Part shown: positions 54,414 through 63,341 of the stretch, in pieces
Layout of the letters: the number at the start of each line of letters is the position of its first letter
How positions within the stretch are numbered: the stretch's first letter is position 1
Source of the DNA: Jannaschia marina
GTDB taxonomy: Bacteria > Pseudomonadota > Alphaproteobacteria > Rhodobacterales > Rhodobacteraceae
Reading direction: 5' to 3'
Assembly (NCBI RefSeq): GCF_013404595.1
Contig: NZ_JABVAX010000002.1
Coordinates: 310,001 to 374,000, forward strand
Length of the DNA stretch: 64,000 nucleotides
The notes under the pieces: generated by a model
Database searches by the model: none
Told to the model about the DNA's origin: nothing
What the model saw: the letters and a program-made list of their open reading frames with translations, nothing else
Position numbers and translations under genes: made by a program

Positions 54414-55376
54414 ATGAGCTTCCGCCTGCAACCCGCCCCTGTCGCCCGCCCGAACCGGTGCCAGCTCTTCGGACCCGGATCGAACACCAAGCTCTTCGAG
54501 AAGATGGCGGCCTCGGCGGCGGATGTGATCAACCTCGATCTGGAGGATTCGGTCGCGCCCTCCGACAAGGACGCGGCGCGGGCGAACGTCACCGAAGCCA
54601 TCGGTGCGGTCGACTGGGGCACCAAGGTGCTCTCGGTGCGGATCAACGGGCTCGACACGCCCTATTGGTACCGCGACGTCGTCGACCTCATGGAACAGGC
54701 CGGCGACCGGCTCGACCAGATCATGATCCCGAAGGTCGGCTGCGCCGCCGACATCTATGCCGTCGACGCGCTGGTGAGCGCGATCGAGGCGGCGAAGGGG
54801 CGCGCGAAGAAGATCACCTTCGAGGTCATCATCGAGAGCGCGGCCGGCCTCGCCCACCTCGAGGAGATCGCGGCGGCCTCGCCCCGGCTCGTCGCCATGT
54901 CGCTCGGTGCGGCTGACTTCGCGGCGTCGATGGGGATGCAGACGACGGGGATCGGCGGCACGCAGGAGGACTACTACATGCTGACCGGCGCGGGCGAGCG
55001 GCACTGGTCCGACCCCTGGCACTGGGCGCAGGCTGCCATCGTCGCGGCCTGTCGGACCCATGGCGTTCTGCCGGTCGACGGGCCCTTCGGCGACTTCTCG
55101 GACGACGAGGGCTACCGGGCGCAGGCGCGGCGGTCGGCGGTGCTGGGCATGGTCGGCAAATGGGCGATCCACCCCAAGCAGATCGCGCTCGCCAACGAGG
55201 TCTTCACTCCCTCGGAGGAGAAGGTCGGCGAGGCGCGCGAGATCCTCGCCGCGATGGAGGAGGCCAAGGCGTCGGGTGCCGGGGCGACCGTCTACAAGGG
55301 GCGGCTCGTGGATATCGCCTCCATCAAGCAGGCCGAGGTGATCGTGCGTCAGGCGGAGATGATCGCGGGCAATTGA
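54414..55376 (+). CDS. mcl1: L-malyl-CoA / beta-methylmalyl-CoA lyase
   Basis: A 320-residue HpcH/HpaI-family TIM-barrel lyase. It cleaves beta-methylmalyl-CoA to glyoxylate and propionyl-CoA, and forms or cleaves malyl-CoA, in the ethylmalonyl-CoA pathway of acetate assimilation. SFRLQPAPVARPNRCQLFGP, VINLDLEDSVAP, MIPKVGCAADIYAVDALV and GKWAIHPKQIALANEVFTPS closely resemble the Rhodobacter enzyme. The ATG follows GGAG; an upstream ATG at 54396 lacks such a site. Confidence 0.95.
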   Translation: MSFRLQPAPVARPNRCQLFGPGSNTKLFEKMAASAADVINLDLEDSVAPSDKDAARANVTEAIGAVDWGTKVLSVRINGLDTPYWYRDVVDLMEQAGDRLDQIMIPKVGCAADIYAVDALVSAIEAAKGRAKKITFEVIIESAAGLAHLEEIAAASPRLVAMSLGAADFAASMGMQTTGIGGTQEDYYMLTGAGERHWSDPWHWAQAAIVAACRTHGVLPVDGPFGDFSDDEGYRAQARRSAVLGMVGKWAIHPKQIALANEVFTPSEEKVGEAREILAAMEEAKASGAGATVYKGRLVDIASIKQAEVIVRQAEMIAGN

Positions 55377-55395
55377 ATCGTTTCGCAGGGCGCGG

Positions 55396-55410
55396 GTAAC
55401 TCTCCGTTAG
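55396..55410. promoter_or_regulatory. CtrA-like site upstream of the 5TM protein
   Basis: GTAA-N7-TTAG (GTAACTCTCCGTTAG) is followed by GGATT, as in the site at 45587. It lies about 46 bases before the start at 55457. The two 21-base stretches share about 16 positions, including CGTTAGGATT. Confidence 0.5.
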
Positions 55411-55456
55411 GATTTCCGCCACAGATTGTGCCGACAATCACGTGGAGGGCTGTCTC

Positions 55457-56683
55457 GTGCTGAATGTCCCGATGCTGATCGACCTCATGGGGTCGGTCGC
55501 CATTCTTGCGGTGCTGGCGGCCGCTTACGGCGCACTGCACCGGCTGATGCAGGACAGGCAACGCGCCGATCTGGTGCTCGGCGGGCTCTTCGGTCTCGTC
55601 GCCATGGTGCAGATGCACAGCCCGGTCACACTGATGGAGGGGCTGATCGTCGACATGCGCAACACCCCAGTCGTGCTGGCCGGGGCGTTTCTCGGCCTGC
55701 GCGGTCTGTTGCCCTGTCTGCTCATCGCGGCCCTCGTCCGGCTGCAGATCGGCGGTGTCGGGGCTCCGGCGGGTCTCCTGGCAATCGGCATTTCCGGGGC
55801 GATCGGCGTGGCCTGGCATGCCTATGCACCGCAGGTTCGGCGCAACTGGCAGATGTTGGCGTTCCTCGGGCTCGCCACCCCGATCAACCTGATCTCGGTC
55901 GTCTTGCTGCCCACCGATATCGCGATCTGGTTCCTTTCCACGGCGATGGTGCCGCTCGCCCTGCTTTACGTGGTCACGATCCCGCTGCTCGCGGGCCTGA
56001 TGGAACGGGAGCGCTGGCAGATGCGGCAGGAGGCCGATCTGCGGCGTGACGTGAACTTCATGGAGGGCGACGGTCTTATGGGCCGGAAGGCACTCGACTG
56101 GGCGCTCCGCCAGGCTGCGAGCGCGGGGCCATTGGCCGAGGGGGCCTCCGTCGTGGCCATCCGTATCCGCTTCGCGGGTGCGCTCCAGCGGCTGTGGGGC
56201 GAGGGGGAGGATTATCGCGCGATGAAGACCTTCCGTGCGCGCCTCGAGGCGGTGATGCCGCCCGGTGGCGTGATCGGTCGGGGAGCGGAGGACCTCGTGC
56301 TGATGGTGGTGCCGCGCATGGATGCGGAAATGTCGCGCCTGCTGCTCACGCGGATCCGGCGCGATGTCTCGGGCGAGGCGATCGCGCTTCCCGGTTGCCG
56401 TCCGTTCCGTCTGGTCCTCGACCAGGATGTGACTCATTACGACGCCCTGCCCGCGCTGGGACGCATCGTCGGCGACGTCACGGTGTCCGACCGTCGGCGC
56501 GATGGCCTTGATCTGCCGGTTTCGGTCGGCGGAACCGAGCCAGCGGATGTCGACGTTGCCGCGCATGAAAGGACCGGTCCGATTCGTCTGGCGCGACAGC
56601 GGACCGTCCCGGAGGATCGGAGGCTTTCGTCGAACGCACTTTTCTCGACATTCGATCGGATGATCGCCGACCGCGCCGTCTAG
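55457..56683 (+). CDS. 5TM-LYT sensor with a degenerate GGDEF-like domain
   Basis: A 408-residue protein. The N-terminal part (about 1-190) has six or so helices of the LytS-type 5TM receptor (MRNTPVVLAGAFLGLRGLLP and AGLLAIGISGAIGVAWHAY). The C-terminal domain (about 205-330) has a nucleotide-cyclase pattern (VVAIRIRFAGALQRLW, then RLEAVMPPGGVIGRGAEDLVLMVV), where GGDEF is replaced by GAEDL. Diguanylate cyclase activity is therefore unlikely. The GTG start follows GGAGG. A CtrA-like site precedes it. Confidence 0.75.
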   Translation: MLNVPMLIDLMGSVAILAVLAAAYGALHRLMQDRQRADLVLGGLFGLVAMVQMHSPVTLMEGLIVDMRNTPVVLAGAFLGLRGLLPCLLIAALVRLQIGGVGAPAGLLAIGISGAIGVAWHAYAPQVRRNWQMLAFLGLATPINLISVVLLPTDIAIWFLSTAMVPLALLYVVTIPLLAGLMERERWQMRQEADLRRDVNFMEGDGLMGRKALDWALRQAASAGPLAEGASVVAIRIRFAGALQRLWGEGEDYRAMKTFRARLEAVMPPGGVIGRGAEDLVLMVVPRMDAEMSRLLLTRIRRDVSGEAIALPGCRPFRLVLDQDVTHYDALPALGRIVGDVTVSDRRRDGLDLPVSVGGTEPADVDVAAHERTGPIRLARQRTVPEDRRLSSNALFSTFDRMIADRAV

Positions 56684-56853
56684 TCGCCCCGGACCCGGCT
56701 CGATCCGTCCGACGTCGGCTTCGACGCGACGTGCGGTCAGGACGATGCCTTCCGTTCAATCCACGAAGACGTTCCGCCTTCTGCCCGTCGTACGAAGCCG
56801 CGCCGCACGGCGGATCCCGACCTGCGGTAGACCGTCACGCGGCGCGCTGCGCT

Positions 56854-57375
56854 TCAGCGGGGCCGCGTCAGTGTTCGGCGCAGGGCGGCGAGAGTTTCCT
56901 GTTGTCCCTCCGAGAGATCGGGGTCGCCGAGGGCCGTCAGCACGCCTTCCAGCTGGGGCCAGCTCGCGCCCTCATCGAGCCGGTAGAGCCGGCGGGCGGT
57001 GCGGTCGACCGCCTCGCTGCCGCCGCCGCATTGATCGACGAGCCACCGCGCGAGCGACAGAAGCTCCGACGCCTCCTCCTCGCTCATCCGCCAGGTCTTG
57101 CGCAGCGCGACGGTGAGGTGATCGAAGTCGTCCTGCCGCGGCGCACCATCGAGCGCGACGAAGCCGGCCCCGATCGTCGCGATCGCGAGCACCGGGTCGT
57201 CGATGCCCTGCACCGGATGGGCCTTGGTCTGCCGGCGGAAGGCGAAGCGCCGCGGCGCGTTGCGGGCGGTCTGGGCCACATCGCTCGCGACGTCGATGGC
57301 GTCGCCGGGATTACTTCGTGCCCAGAAGAAAAGGGCTCCGCCGATGGCGGCGAGGATTGCAATGACGACGGCCAT
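56854..57375 (-). CDS. Membrane-anchored hypothetical protein
   Basis: A 173-residue protein with one N-terminal membrane segment (VVIAILAAIGGALFFWA) and a helical cytosolic domain (ILAIATIGAGFVALDGAP-like stretch, then DDFDHLTVALRKTWRMSEEE and ELLSLARWLVDQCGG) that faintly recalls TerB-like folds. Function unknown. It stands alone, divergent from accA. Confidence 0.65.
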   Translation of the reverse strand: MAVVIAILAAIGGALFFWARSNPGDAIDVASDVAQTARNAPRRFAFRRQTKAHPVQGIDDPVLAIATIGAGFVALDGAPRQDDFDHLTVALRKTWRMSEEEASELLSLARWLVDQCGGGSEAVDRTARRLYRLDEGASWPQLEGVLTALGDPDLSEGQQETLAALRRTLTRPR

Positions 57376-57517
57376 GGAAACGCTCCGCTCAAATCACATG
57401 TCTCCAGGTTAGCCGTGCCCAGGGCCGACCGACAAGCGGCGGCACCTGTCGTTCGGCCGATGTTGCATCGTCGCACGGGTGCCGCCATATCGGGGCAAAC
57501 GGCGGGGGACGCGACGC

Positions 57518-58480
57518 ATGACGCAGTATCTGGATTTCGAGAAGCCGCTTTCGGAGATCGAAGGCAAGGCCGAGGAGCTGCGCGCGATGGCCCGGGCCGA
57601 CGAGACGGTCGACGTGGAGCGCGAGGCCGCCCTGCTCGACGCGAAGGCGCGGGATCTGCTGACCAGTCTCTATGGCGGCCTGAGCCCGTGGCAGAAGGCG
57701 CAGGTCGCGCGTCACGCCGATCGGCCCCATTGCAAGGATTACATCGAGACGCTCTTCACCGACTGGACGCCGCTGGCCGGGGATCGCAACTTCGCCGACG
57801 ACCATGCCGTCATGGGGGGTCTCGCCCGCCTCGAGGGGCGGGCGGTCGTGGTGATCGGCCACGAGAAGGGCCACGACACGCGCACACGCATCGAACGCAA
57901 CTTCGGCATGGCTCGCCCCGAAGGCTACCGCAAGGCGATCCGACTGATGGAGATGGCCGACCGTTTCGGCCTGCCCGTCGTCTCGCTGATCGACACGCCC
58001 GGGGCCTATCCGGGCAAGGGCGCGGAGGAGCGAGGCCAGTCCGAGGCGATCGCGCGGTCGACGCAGGCCTGCCTGCGCCTCGGCGTGCCACTCGTCAGCG
58101 TCATCATCGGCGAGGGCGGTTCTGGCGGTGCGGTGGCCTTCGCCACGGCCAACCGCGTGGCGATGCTGGAGCACTCGATCTACTCCGTCATCTCGCCCGA
58201 AGGCTGCGCCTCGATCCTCTGGAAAGATGCCGAGAAGATGCGCGAGGCGGCCGAGGCCCTGCGGCTGACGGCGCAGGATCTGCTGAAGCTCTCGGTGATC
58301 GACCGGGTCGTGCCGGAGCCGCTCGGCGGGGCCCATCGCAATCGTGCGGAAACGGTCCGCGCCGTCGGCGAGGCGATCGAGGGGATGCTGGCGGAGTTCG
58401 ACGGCCGCCCCGCGGAGGACATTCGCGCGGCCCGCCGCACCAAGTTCCTCGGCATGGGATCAACGGGTCTCGTCGCCTGA
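57518..58480 (+). CDS. accA: Acetyl-CoA carboxylase carboxyltransferase alpha subunit
   Basis: A 320-residue subunit that, with AccD, transfers CO2 from biotin to acetyl-CoA, the first step of fatty acid synthesis. [30 protein letters not shown] [52 protein letters not shown] and [16 protein letters not shown] are standard. The last 21 bases overlap the end of the convergent hypothetical gene. Confidence 0.97.
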   Translation: MTQYLDFEKPLSEIEGKAEELRAMARADETVDVEREAALLDAKARDLLTSLYGGLSPWQKAQVARHADRPHCKDYIETLFTDWTPLAGDRNFADDHAVMGGLARLEGRAVVVIGHEKGHDTRTRIERNFGMARPEGYRKAIRLMEMADRFGLPVVSLIDTPGAYPGKGAEERGQSEAIARSTQACLRLGVPLVSVIIGEGGSGGAVAFATANRVAMLEHSIYSVISPEGCASILWKDAEKMREAAEALRLTAQDLLKLSVIDRVVPEPLGGAHRNRAETVRAVGEAIEGMLAEFDGRPAEDIRAARRTKFLGMGSTGLVA

Positions 58481-59383
58481 TCCACCGGGGGCCGGCCACT
58501 CGGTCCGCTGCGGCAACGCGGCGTACTCCCGCGTCCGGATCGTCCTGACCCCGAAATAGCGTTGGGTATCCGAGAGGGATTGGGCCAGTGCCGGATCACG
58601 CGTCTCGTTGCGGAAGAAGGCCGCCTCCAGCCAGTCCTCGGTGACGATTTCCAGCGTGGCGCGGGCCGCGCGGGCCGAAAGGGTCGCGGTGATCGCCTCC
58701 GTCGCCTCGAGGTAGGGACGCGGGGCGTCGAGTCCGCCGCGGTCGAGGGCGCAATAGCTTGGCGCGCCCGGGCCGGCATTGTCGATGCCGAGTTCAAGGG
58801 CCCGGTCGGCGGCCGCCGTCCCGAGCGTGGCAAGCCAGTGCAATGTCGCACGCGGGTCGATCAGGGCGGAATGGGCGAACTGAAGGATGTCGTCGTCGAT
58901 GGCGTCGGCGTCGAGCGCGCCGGTACCGGACAGTGGAACGGGCTGAAGATCGTGGCGAAAGCGGTCGATCAGAAGCCGTCCGGCCAACTGGCGCAGCGCG
59001 TCCTGCATCGGCGCCGGCCAGAACCAGCGGCCGGACAGTGTCATGGTTTCGTGGATATCGGGAAAATGCGGAAAGCCCTCGAAGGGCACGCCGTAGAAGA
59101 ACCGGCGGAGGGCATGCGGCGTGAAGAGCTGGATCGTCTCGATGCCACCCGAGCATTCGGGGTGCTCGAAGCAGATCTGGGCATAGTCCCGCGGGGCCGG
59201 CTCCTCTCCGGACTCGGCGACGCGCGCGGCGGTGACGAGCCGCGCGGCCATGTCGTCGCCGTAGCATTGGCTGCAGACATGACTTGGCCCCGCACAGGCC
59301 GACACGGCGGCGCGCAGCGCGTCGAAACACGTCTCGACGTCGGGCGGATCGGTCGGGCGCGGATGGAGCCAAGCGAGGGTCAC
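58460..59383 (-). CDS. Hypothetical protein with a CxxC motif
   Basis: A 307-residue cytosolic protein, not recognised. It has [14 protein letters not shown] near residue 40, [10 protein letters not shown] near 80, and a C-terminal half predicted helical. No membrane segment or signal is seen. The GTG start overlaps the stop of the 76-residue gene by 4 bases, which makes the two an operon. Conserved-looking codon use supports it as a real gene; paired cysteines and histidines might bind zinc. Confidence 0.7.
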   Translation of the reverse strand: MTLAWLHPRPTDPPDVETCFDALRAAVSACAGPSHVCSQCYGDDMAARLVTAARVAESGEEPAPRDYAQICFEHPECSGGIETIQLFTPHALRRFFYGVPFEGFPHFPDIHETMTLSGRWFWPAPMQDALRQLAGRLLIDRFRHDLQPVPLSGTGALDADAIDDDILQFAHSALIDPRATLHWLATLGTAAADRALELGIDNAGPGAPSYCALDRGGLDAPRPYLEATEAITATLSARAARATLEIVTEDWLEAAFFRNETRDPALAQSLSDTQRYFGVRTIRTREYAALPQRTEWPAPGGSGDETR

Positions 59384-59610
59384 CGGCGATACACACCTTC
59401 GGGCAGGTTGAGCGCCGTCGCCAGGTCGCGCAGCTGCCCCATGGTCAGCGTCACGCTGACGGGTGTGCCATCGCGCGGGTCGGGTTGCGTCAGGGTCACG
59501 CAATCCTCGAAGGCGGCGACGACCACGTCTTCGGCCGGGGGGCGATCGGCCTCCCCTTCGTCGACGAGGGTGATGACCGTGGCGTCGAAATCGTGTTCGA
59601 TCGAGAACAT
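59380..59610 (-). CDS. Small hypothetical protein
   Basis: A 76-residue protein starting MFSIEHDFDATVITLVDEGE, with VSVTLTMGQLRDLATALNLP near the end. It is acidic and shows no signal or membrane helix. It overlaps the following gene by 4 bases (GTGA). No family is recognised. Confidence 0.7.
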   Translation of the reverse strand: MFSIEHDFDATVITLVDEGEADRPPAEDVVVAAFEDCVTLTQPDPRDGTPVSVTLTMGQLRDLATALNLPEGVYRR

Positions 59611-59704
59611 CGGGCGAGTCTCCGCAAGAGGCGGACCGGGGCGCTGACAACCCGGACCAGTGAGCTATAGTTCGACCAGAGTATAGAAGGATCAGGGGAT
59701 TTCC

Positions 59705-60415
59705 ATGCGATTGACCTTTCCCGCGCTGGCCTTGGCGGCGCTCGTGTCGGCCTGCGTTGCCGTCGAATCCACGCAAACCTCCACTCCGGCGCGCGGCTCC
59801 ACGGAGGCTCCGTCACGGGTCTCCGGCTCGACCGCGCAGGCCAACTTCCGTACCGCCGTGAACCGGGTCGAGCCGGTCGCGGAGCGGATCTGCCGGCAGC
59901 GGGCGCCGAATGTGAACTGCGATTTCAAGATCCAGGTCGACCCCAACCGCAATGCGCCGCCGAATGCCTTCCAGTCGCTCGACCGGTCCGGCCGCCCGAT
60001 CCTGACCTTCACGCAGGCGCTGATCGCGGATGCGCGCAACGCCGACGAGATCGCCTTCGTCATCGGCCACGAGAGCGCGCATCATATCGAGCAGCATATC
60101 GCGCGGCAGCGGCAGGCGGCGACGACCGGTGCGCTGGTCGGGGGGCTGATCGCGAGCGTGGCGGGCGCGAACCAGTCCACCGCGCAGGAAATCAGCCGTA
60201 TTTCGGCGGGCGTAGGCGCGCGCCGCTTCTCCAAGGATCACGAGCTGGAAGCCGACGCGCTCGGCACGATCATCACGGCGCGCGCGGGGTATGACCCGGT
60301 GCGCGGCGCGGCCTTCTTCACGCGGATCCCGGACCCGGGCGACCGCTTCCTCGGAACGCATCCGCCCAACGCAGCGCGGATCGACATCGTGCGGCGCACG
60401 GCGGCGGGCCTTTGA
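59705..60415 (+). CDS. M48-family metalloprotease lipoprotein
   Basis: A 236-residue lipoprotein: signal RLTFPALALAALVSAC with the lipobox cysteine at about residue 17. The zinc motif is HESAH (H122, E123, H126), the third ligand in ELEADALG, and the GTHPPNAARI end is typical of M48/LoiP-BepA-type proteases. It probably degrades misfolded outer-membrane proteins in the periplasm. The start follows GGGGA. Confidence 0.9.
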   Translation: MRLTFPALALAALVSACVAVESTQTSTPARGSTEAPSRVSGSTAQANFRTAVNRVEPVAERICRQRAPNVNCDFKIQVDPNRNAPPNAFQSLDRSGRPILTFTQALIADARNADEIAFVIGHESAHHIEQHIARQRQAATTGALVGGLIASVAGANQSTAQEISRISAGVGARRFSKDHELEADALGTIITARAGYDPVRGAAFFTRIPDPGDRFLGTHPPNAARIDIVRRTAAGL

Positions 60416-60463
60416 CGCGGTTGTGACTGGCCGCGGGCGGCGGGGTTTGGCAGGCATCGGGGC

Positions 60464-61243
60464 ATGAAGGTCGTTCTCTGTTTCGCCGTTTTTGTTCTTG
60501 CCTTTACCGTCCCGGCGGCTGCCTGCACCGGCACCGAGGAGTGCACCTTGTGGGATCGCGGCTATCACGTTCGCGAACCGGCCGGATGGGACGGGGTAAG
60601 CCCCCTGCCGGTCATGCTGCATTTTCACGGCTGGGGCCGGCAGGGGCAGGTCCCCGTTCAGAGCCCGCGGACGGGTGGTGCGGCGGATACGGCCGGTGTG
60701 CTCTTCGTGGCCCCCGACGGGCTGGGGCGGACGTGGGACTTCCGGCGGGCGGGCTCCAGCGACACGCCCTTCGCGCAGGCGGTGCTTGCCGATGTCGCCA
60801 GGCGGTATCCGATCGAGGGCCAGCCGCTCATCGTGTCGGGATACAGCTGGGGCGCGCTCATGGCGGCGCGTTTCGCCTGCGATGGCGGGGCGGAGATCGA
60901 CGCCCTTCTCCTGATCGCGGGTGCGTTCCAGCCTGGCATCGACTGCGTCGGCCGGCCCGCGCGCGTGAGCCATGTCCACGGCACGACCGATACGGTCCTC
61001 GACTTCCCGTACGGACCGGACGGCGACCCGACGCAGGCGGTGGCGATCTGGAAGGCGCAGCTCGGCTGCGGAGCGCAGGCGCGTCGGTTCGAATGGGAAG
61101 GCGTGGCCTGGCTCACGCAGGACAGGCGGGAGTGGGATTGCGAGGCCGGGCTGCTGACCATGGACATCCATTCGGCCAGCCATCTCATTCCGCGCAACTG
61201 GGTGGCGCGGCACCTCGATGAGATTCTGGACACCCCGGGCTGA
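60464..61243 (+). CDS. Secreted alpha/beta hydrolase (PHB-depolymerase-like)
   Basis: A 259-residue protein with a Sec signal (KVVLCFAVFVLAFTVPAAA). HFHGWGRQG supplies the oxyanion region, GYSWGALMA the nucleophile S128 and HSASHLIP the histidine. It resembles LpqC/esterase-type polyhydroxybutyrate depolymerases, but the natural ester is unknown. It starts 48 bases after the M48 protease gene on the same strand. Confidence 0.82.
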   Translation: MKVVLCFAVFVLAFTVPAAACTGTEECTLWDRGYHVREPAGWDGVSPLPVMLHFHGWGRQGQVPVQSPRTGGAADTAGVLFVAPDGLGRTWDFRRAGSSDTPFAQAVLADVARRYPIEGQPLIVSGYSWGALMAARFACDGGAEIDALLLIAGAFQPGIDCVGRPARVSHVHGTTDTVLDFPYGPDGDPTQAVAIWKAQLGCGAQARRFEWEGVAWLTQDRREWDCEAGLLTMDIHSASHLIPRNWVARHLDEILDTPG

Positions 61244-61317
61244 GTCGTTTGCGCTGGATCAAGGCGGAGGACCGGCCCGTCCGATAGGCTTGGACGCATC
61301 GGAAACGGAGGTTCATC

Positions 61318-61599
61318 ATGCCTGACTGTCTTCGCCCGCTCGGCGACGTCCGCCGTCATCTCAACCTCATGCGCGGCATGGCCGCCGCGACCGGGACCGA
61401 CACCGAGGCGGCCTTTGCCGAGGGTCGACTGAGCCATGCCGACTGGTGCGAGATGCTCACCCGCTGTCGCGGCTGCCCCTCGGCCGAAAGCTGCAAGTCC
61501 TGGCTCGCCGCGCCGCTGCCCTGGCCGCAACCCATTCCGGCGGCCTGCCCGAACCACGATGCGTTCTCCGCCCTGCAGATGGGACAGGTGACGCGCTAG
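61318..61599 (+). CDS. DUF6455 family protein
   Basis: A 93-residue protein. MRGMAAATGTDTEAAFAEGR and ADWCEMLTRCRGCPSAESCKSWL match the DUF6455 pattern with paired cysteines. Function unknown. Its stop codon overlaps that of the convergent frameshifted YrhK gene by 4 bases. Confidence 0.82.
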   Translation: MPDCLRPLGDVRRHLNLMRGMAAATGTDTEAAFAEGRLSHADWCEMLTRCRGCPSAESCKSWLAAPLPWPQPIPAACPNHDAFSALQMGQVTR

Positions 61600-61887
61600 T
61601 CTTCCGGGGCGCGCTCCCGGGCGGCCAGATCCTCGTAGTCGCCGGCGCGGGCCAACCTGATCTCGCGATAGAGCTTCAGCGTTGGTTTCGCGGCGAAGAA
61701 GAACGACCCCGCGACGAAGAACCAGATCGCGACGGTCTCGAGGCTCTTCCAGAAGAACAGGATGGAGCCGATGAGGAAGAGAAGCGCGGCGGCGAAGTCG
61801 ACCGCCGTGCGCATCAGTTCGAAGAGCGCGTAGGTCCGCTTGCTGGCCTCGCTGCGCTGCCGGTTCTTCGTGCCGGAAGAGGCTCAT
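61596..61887 (-). pseudogene. YrhK-domain protein gene with a frameshift
   Basis: The ATG at 61887 overlaps the rimO stop (ATGA) and gives MSLFRHE before going out of frame. The following frame continues the family sequence: NRQRSEASKRTYALFELMRT, AVDFAAALLFLIGSILFFW and KLYREIRLARAGDYEDL. One extra base in the GAAGAACC stretch near 61865-61870 explains the shift. A shorter 72-residue product from ATG 61814 keeps the membrane helices. Sequence error or real decay cannot be told apart. Confidence 0.72.
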
Positions 61888-63251
61888 GCGACCGGCCGGC
61901 CCCAGAGGTCGTATTCGGAGGCTTCGTCCACCTCGACCGTCAGGATGTCGCCGGGGGCGAGGCCCTCGAAGCCCTCGTCGATGAAGAGGTTGCCGTCGAT
62001 CTCGGGCGCGTCGGCTTTTGTCCGGCAGGTCGCGCCTTCCGCGTCGACCGCGTCGACGATCGCCTCAACCCGGCTCCCGACCTTGGCTTCGAGCTTCGCC
62101 GCCGAAATGGCCTGCGCCTTTTCCATGAAGCACTCGAACCGATCCTGCTTGACATCGTCCGGCACATGGTTGGGCAGGGCGTTCGACCGCGCGCCCGCCA
62201 CGTTCTCGTACTGGAAGGCCCCCACGCGGTCGAGTTGTGCCTCGTCGAGCCAGTCGAGGAGCGTCTGGAACTCGGCCTCGGTCTCCCCAGGGTAACCGAC
62301 GATGAAGGTCGACCGCAGGGTGATGTCGGGGCAGATGCCGCGCCATTCCGCGATCCGGTCGAGCGTCTTCTCGGCATGGGCAGGCCGGGCCATGCGGCGC
62401 AGCGTGTCGGGATGGGCGTGTTGGAACGGTACGTCGAGATAGGGCAGGATCGTGCCCTCGGCCATCAGCGGCACGAGGTCGCGCACGAAGGGGTAGGGGT
62501 AGACGTAATGCAGCCGGACCCAAGCCCCGAGCGACCCCAGATCGCGGGCGAGGTTCACGATGTGGCTGCCCGCCCCCGCACGGTCCTTCCAGTCGGTGCC
62601 ATAGGCGGAGGTATCCTGGCTGATGACCAGAAGCTCCTTCACGCCCGCCTCGACCAGCTTTTCGGCCTCGCGCAGCACGGCCTTCGCGGGGCGCGAGGCC
62701 AGACGCCCGCGCATGTCGGGGATGATGCAGAACCTGCACTTGTGATTGCAGCCCTCGGAGATCTTCAGATAGCTGAAGTGCCGCGGCGTGAGGCTCACGC
62801 CCGAGGCGGGCAGCAGGTCGATGAAGGGATCGGGCGCGGGCGGAACGACGCCGTGGACGGCATCGAGCACCTGCTCGTATTGCTGCGGTCCGGTGACGGC
62901 CATGACCTTCGGGTGCGCGCCGGTGATGTACTCGGGCTCCGCGCCGAGGCATCCGGTGACGATGACCTTGCCGTTCTCCCGCAGCGCCTCGCCGATCGCG
63001 TCGAGGCTCTCGGCCTTGGCTGAGTCGAGGAAGCCGCAGGTGTTCACGATCACTGCCTCGGCCCCCGCGTAGTCGGGGCTGATGGCATACCCTTCGGCCC
63101 GCAGGCGCGTCAGGATGCGCTCGCTGTCGACGAGGGCCTTCGGACAGCCGAGGGAGACCATCCCGATCCGCGGCTGACCGGGGCGGTCGTCGCCCGGCAG
63201 CGTGGCACGGGGGGCGAGGTCGGGGCGCAGGTTCGGCGGGTTCTGGGACAT
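61884..63251 (-). CDS. rimO: Ribosomal protein S12 methylthiotransferase RimO
   Basis: A 455-residue radical SAM enzyme that adds a methylthio group to an aspartate of ribosomal protein S12. The N-terminal UPF0004 domain has [27 protein letters not shown] and TGCLGAEP (the second cluster's cysteines), the radical SAM site is C168/C172/C175 in CNHKCRFC, and a TRAM domain ends the protein. A standard length, starting at ATG 63251. Confidence 0.97.
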   Translation of the reverse strand: MSQNPPNLRPDLAPRATLPGDDRPGQPRIGMVSLGCPKALVDSERILTRLRAEGYAISPDYAGAEAVIVNTCGFLDSAKAESLDAIGEALRENGKVIVTGCLGAEPEYITGAHPKVMAVTGPQQYEQVLDAVHGVVPPAPDPFIDLLPASGVSLTPRHFSYLKISEGCNHKCRFCIIPDMRGRLASRPAKAVLREAEKLVEAGVKELLVISQDTSAYGTDWKDRAGAGSHIVNLARDLGSLGAWVRLHYVYPYPFVRDLVPLMAEGTILPYLDVPFQHAHPDTLRRMARPAHAEKTLDRIAEWRGICPDITLRSTFIVGYPGETEAEFQTLLDWLDEAQLDRVGAFQYENVAGARSNALPNHVPDDVKQDRFECFMEKAQAISAAKLEAKVGSRVEAIVDAVDAEGATCRTKADAPEIDGNLFIDEGFEGLAPGDILTVEVDEASEYDLWGRPVA

Positions 63252-63341
63252 GGGCGCCACATAAGCCGCATGATGCGACCGGGGAACCCCTTGCGATGCC
63301 GGCGGGCGCGATTCATCCTGCCCGCGGCAGGGAGTCTTCGC

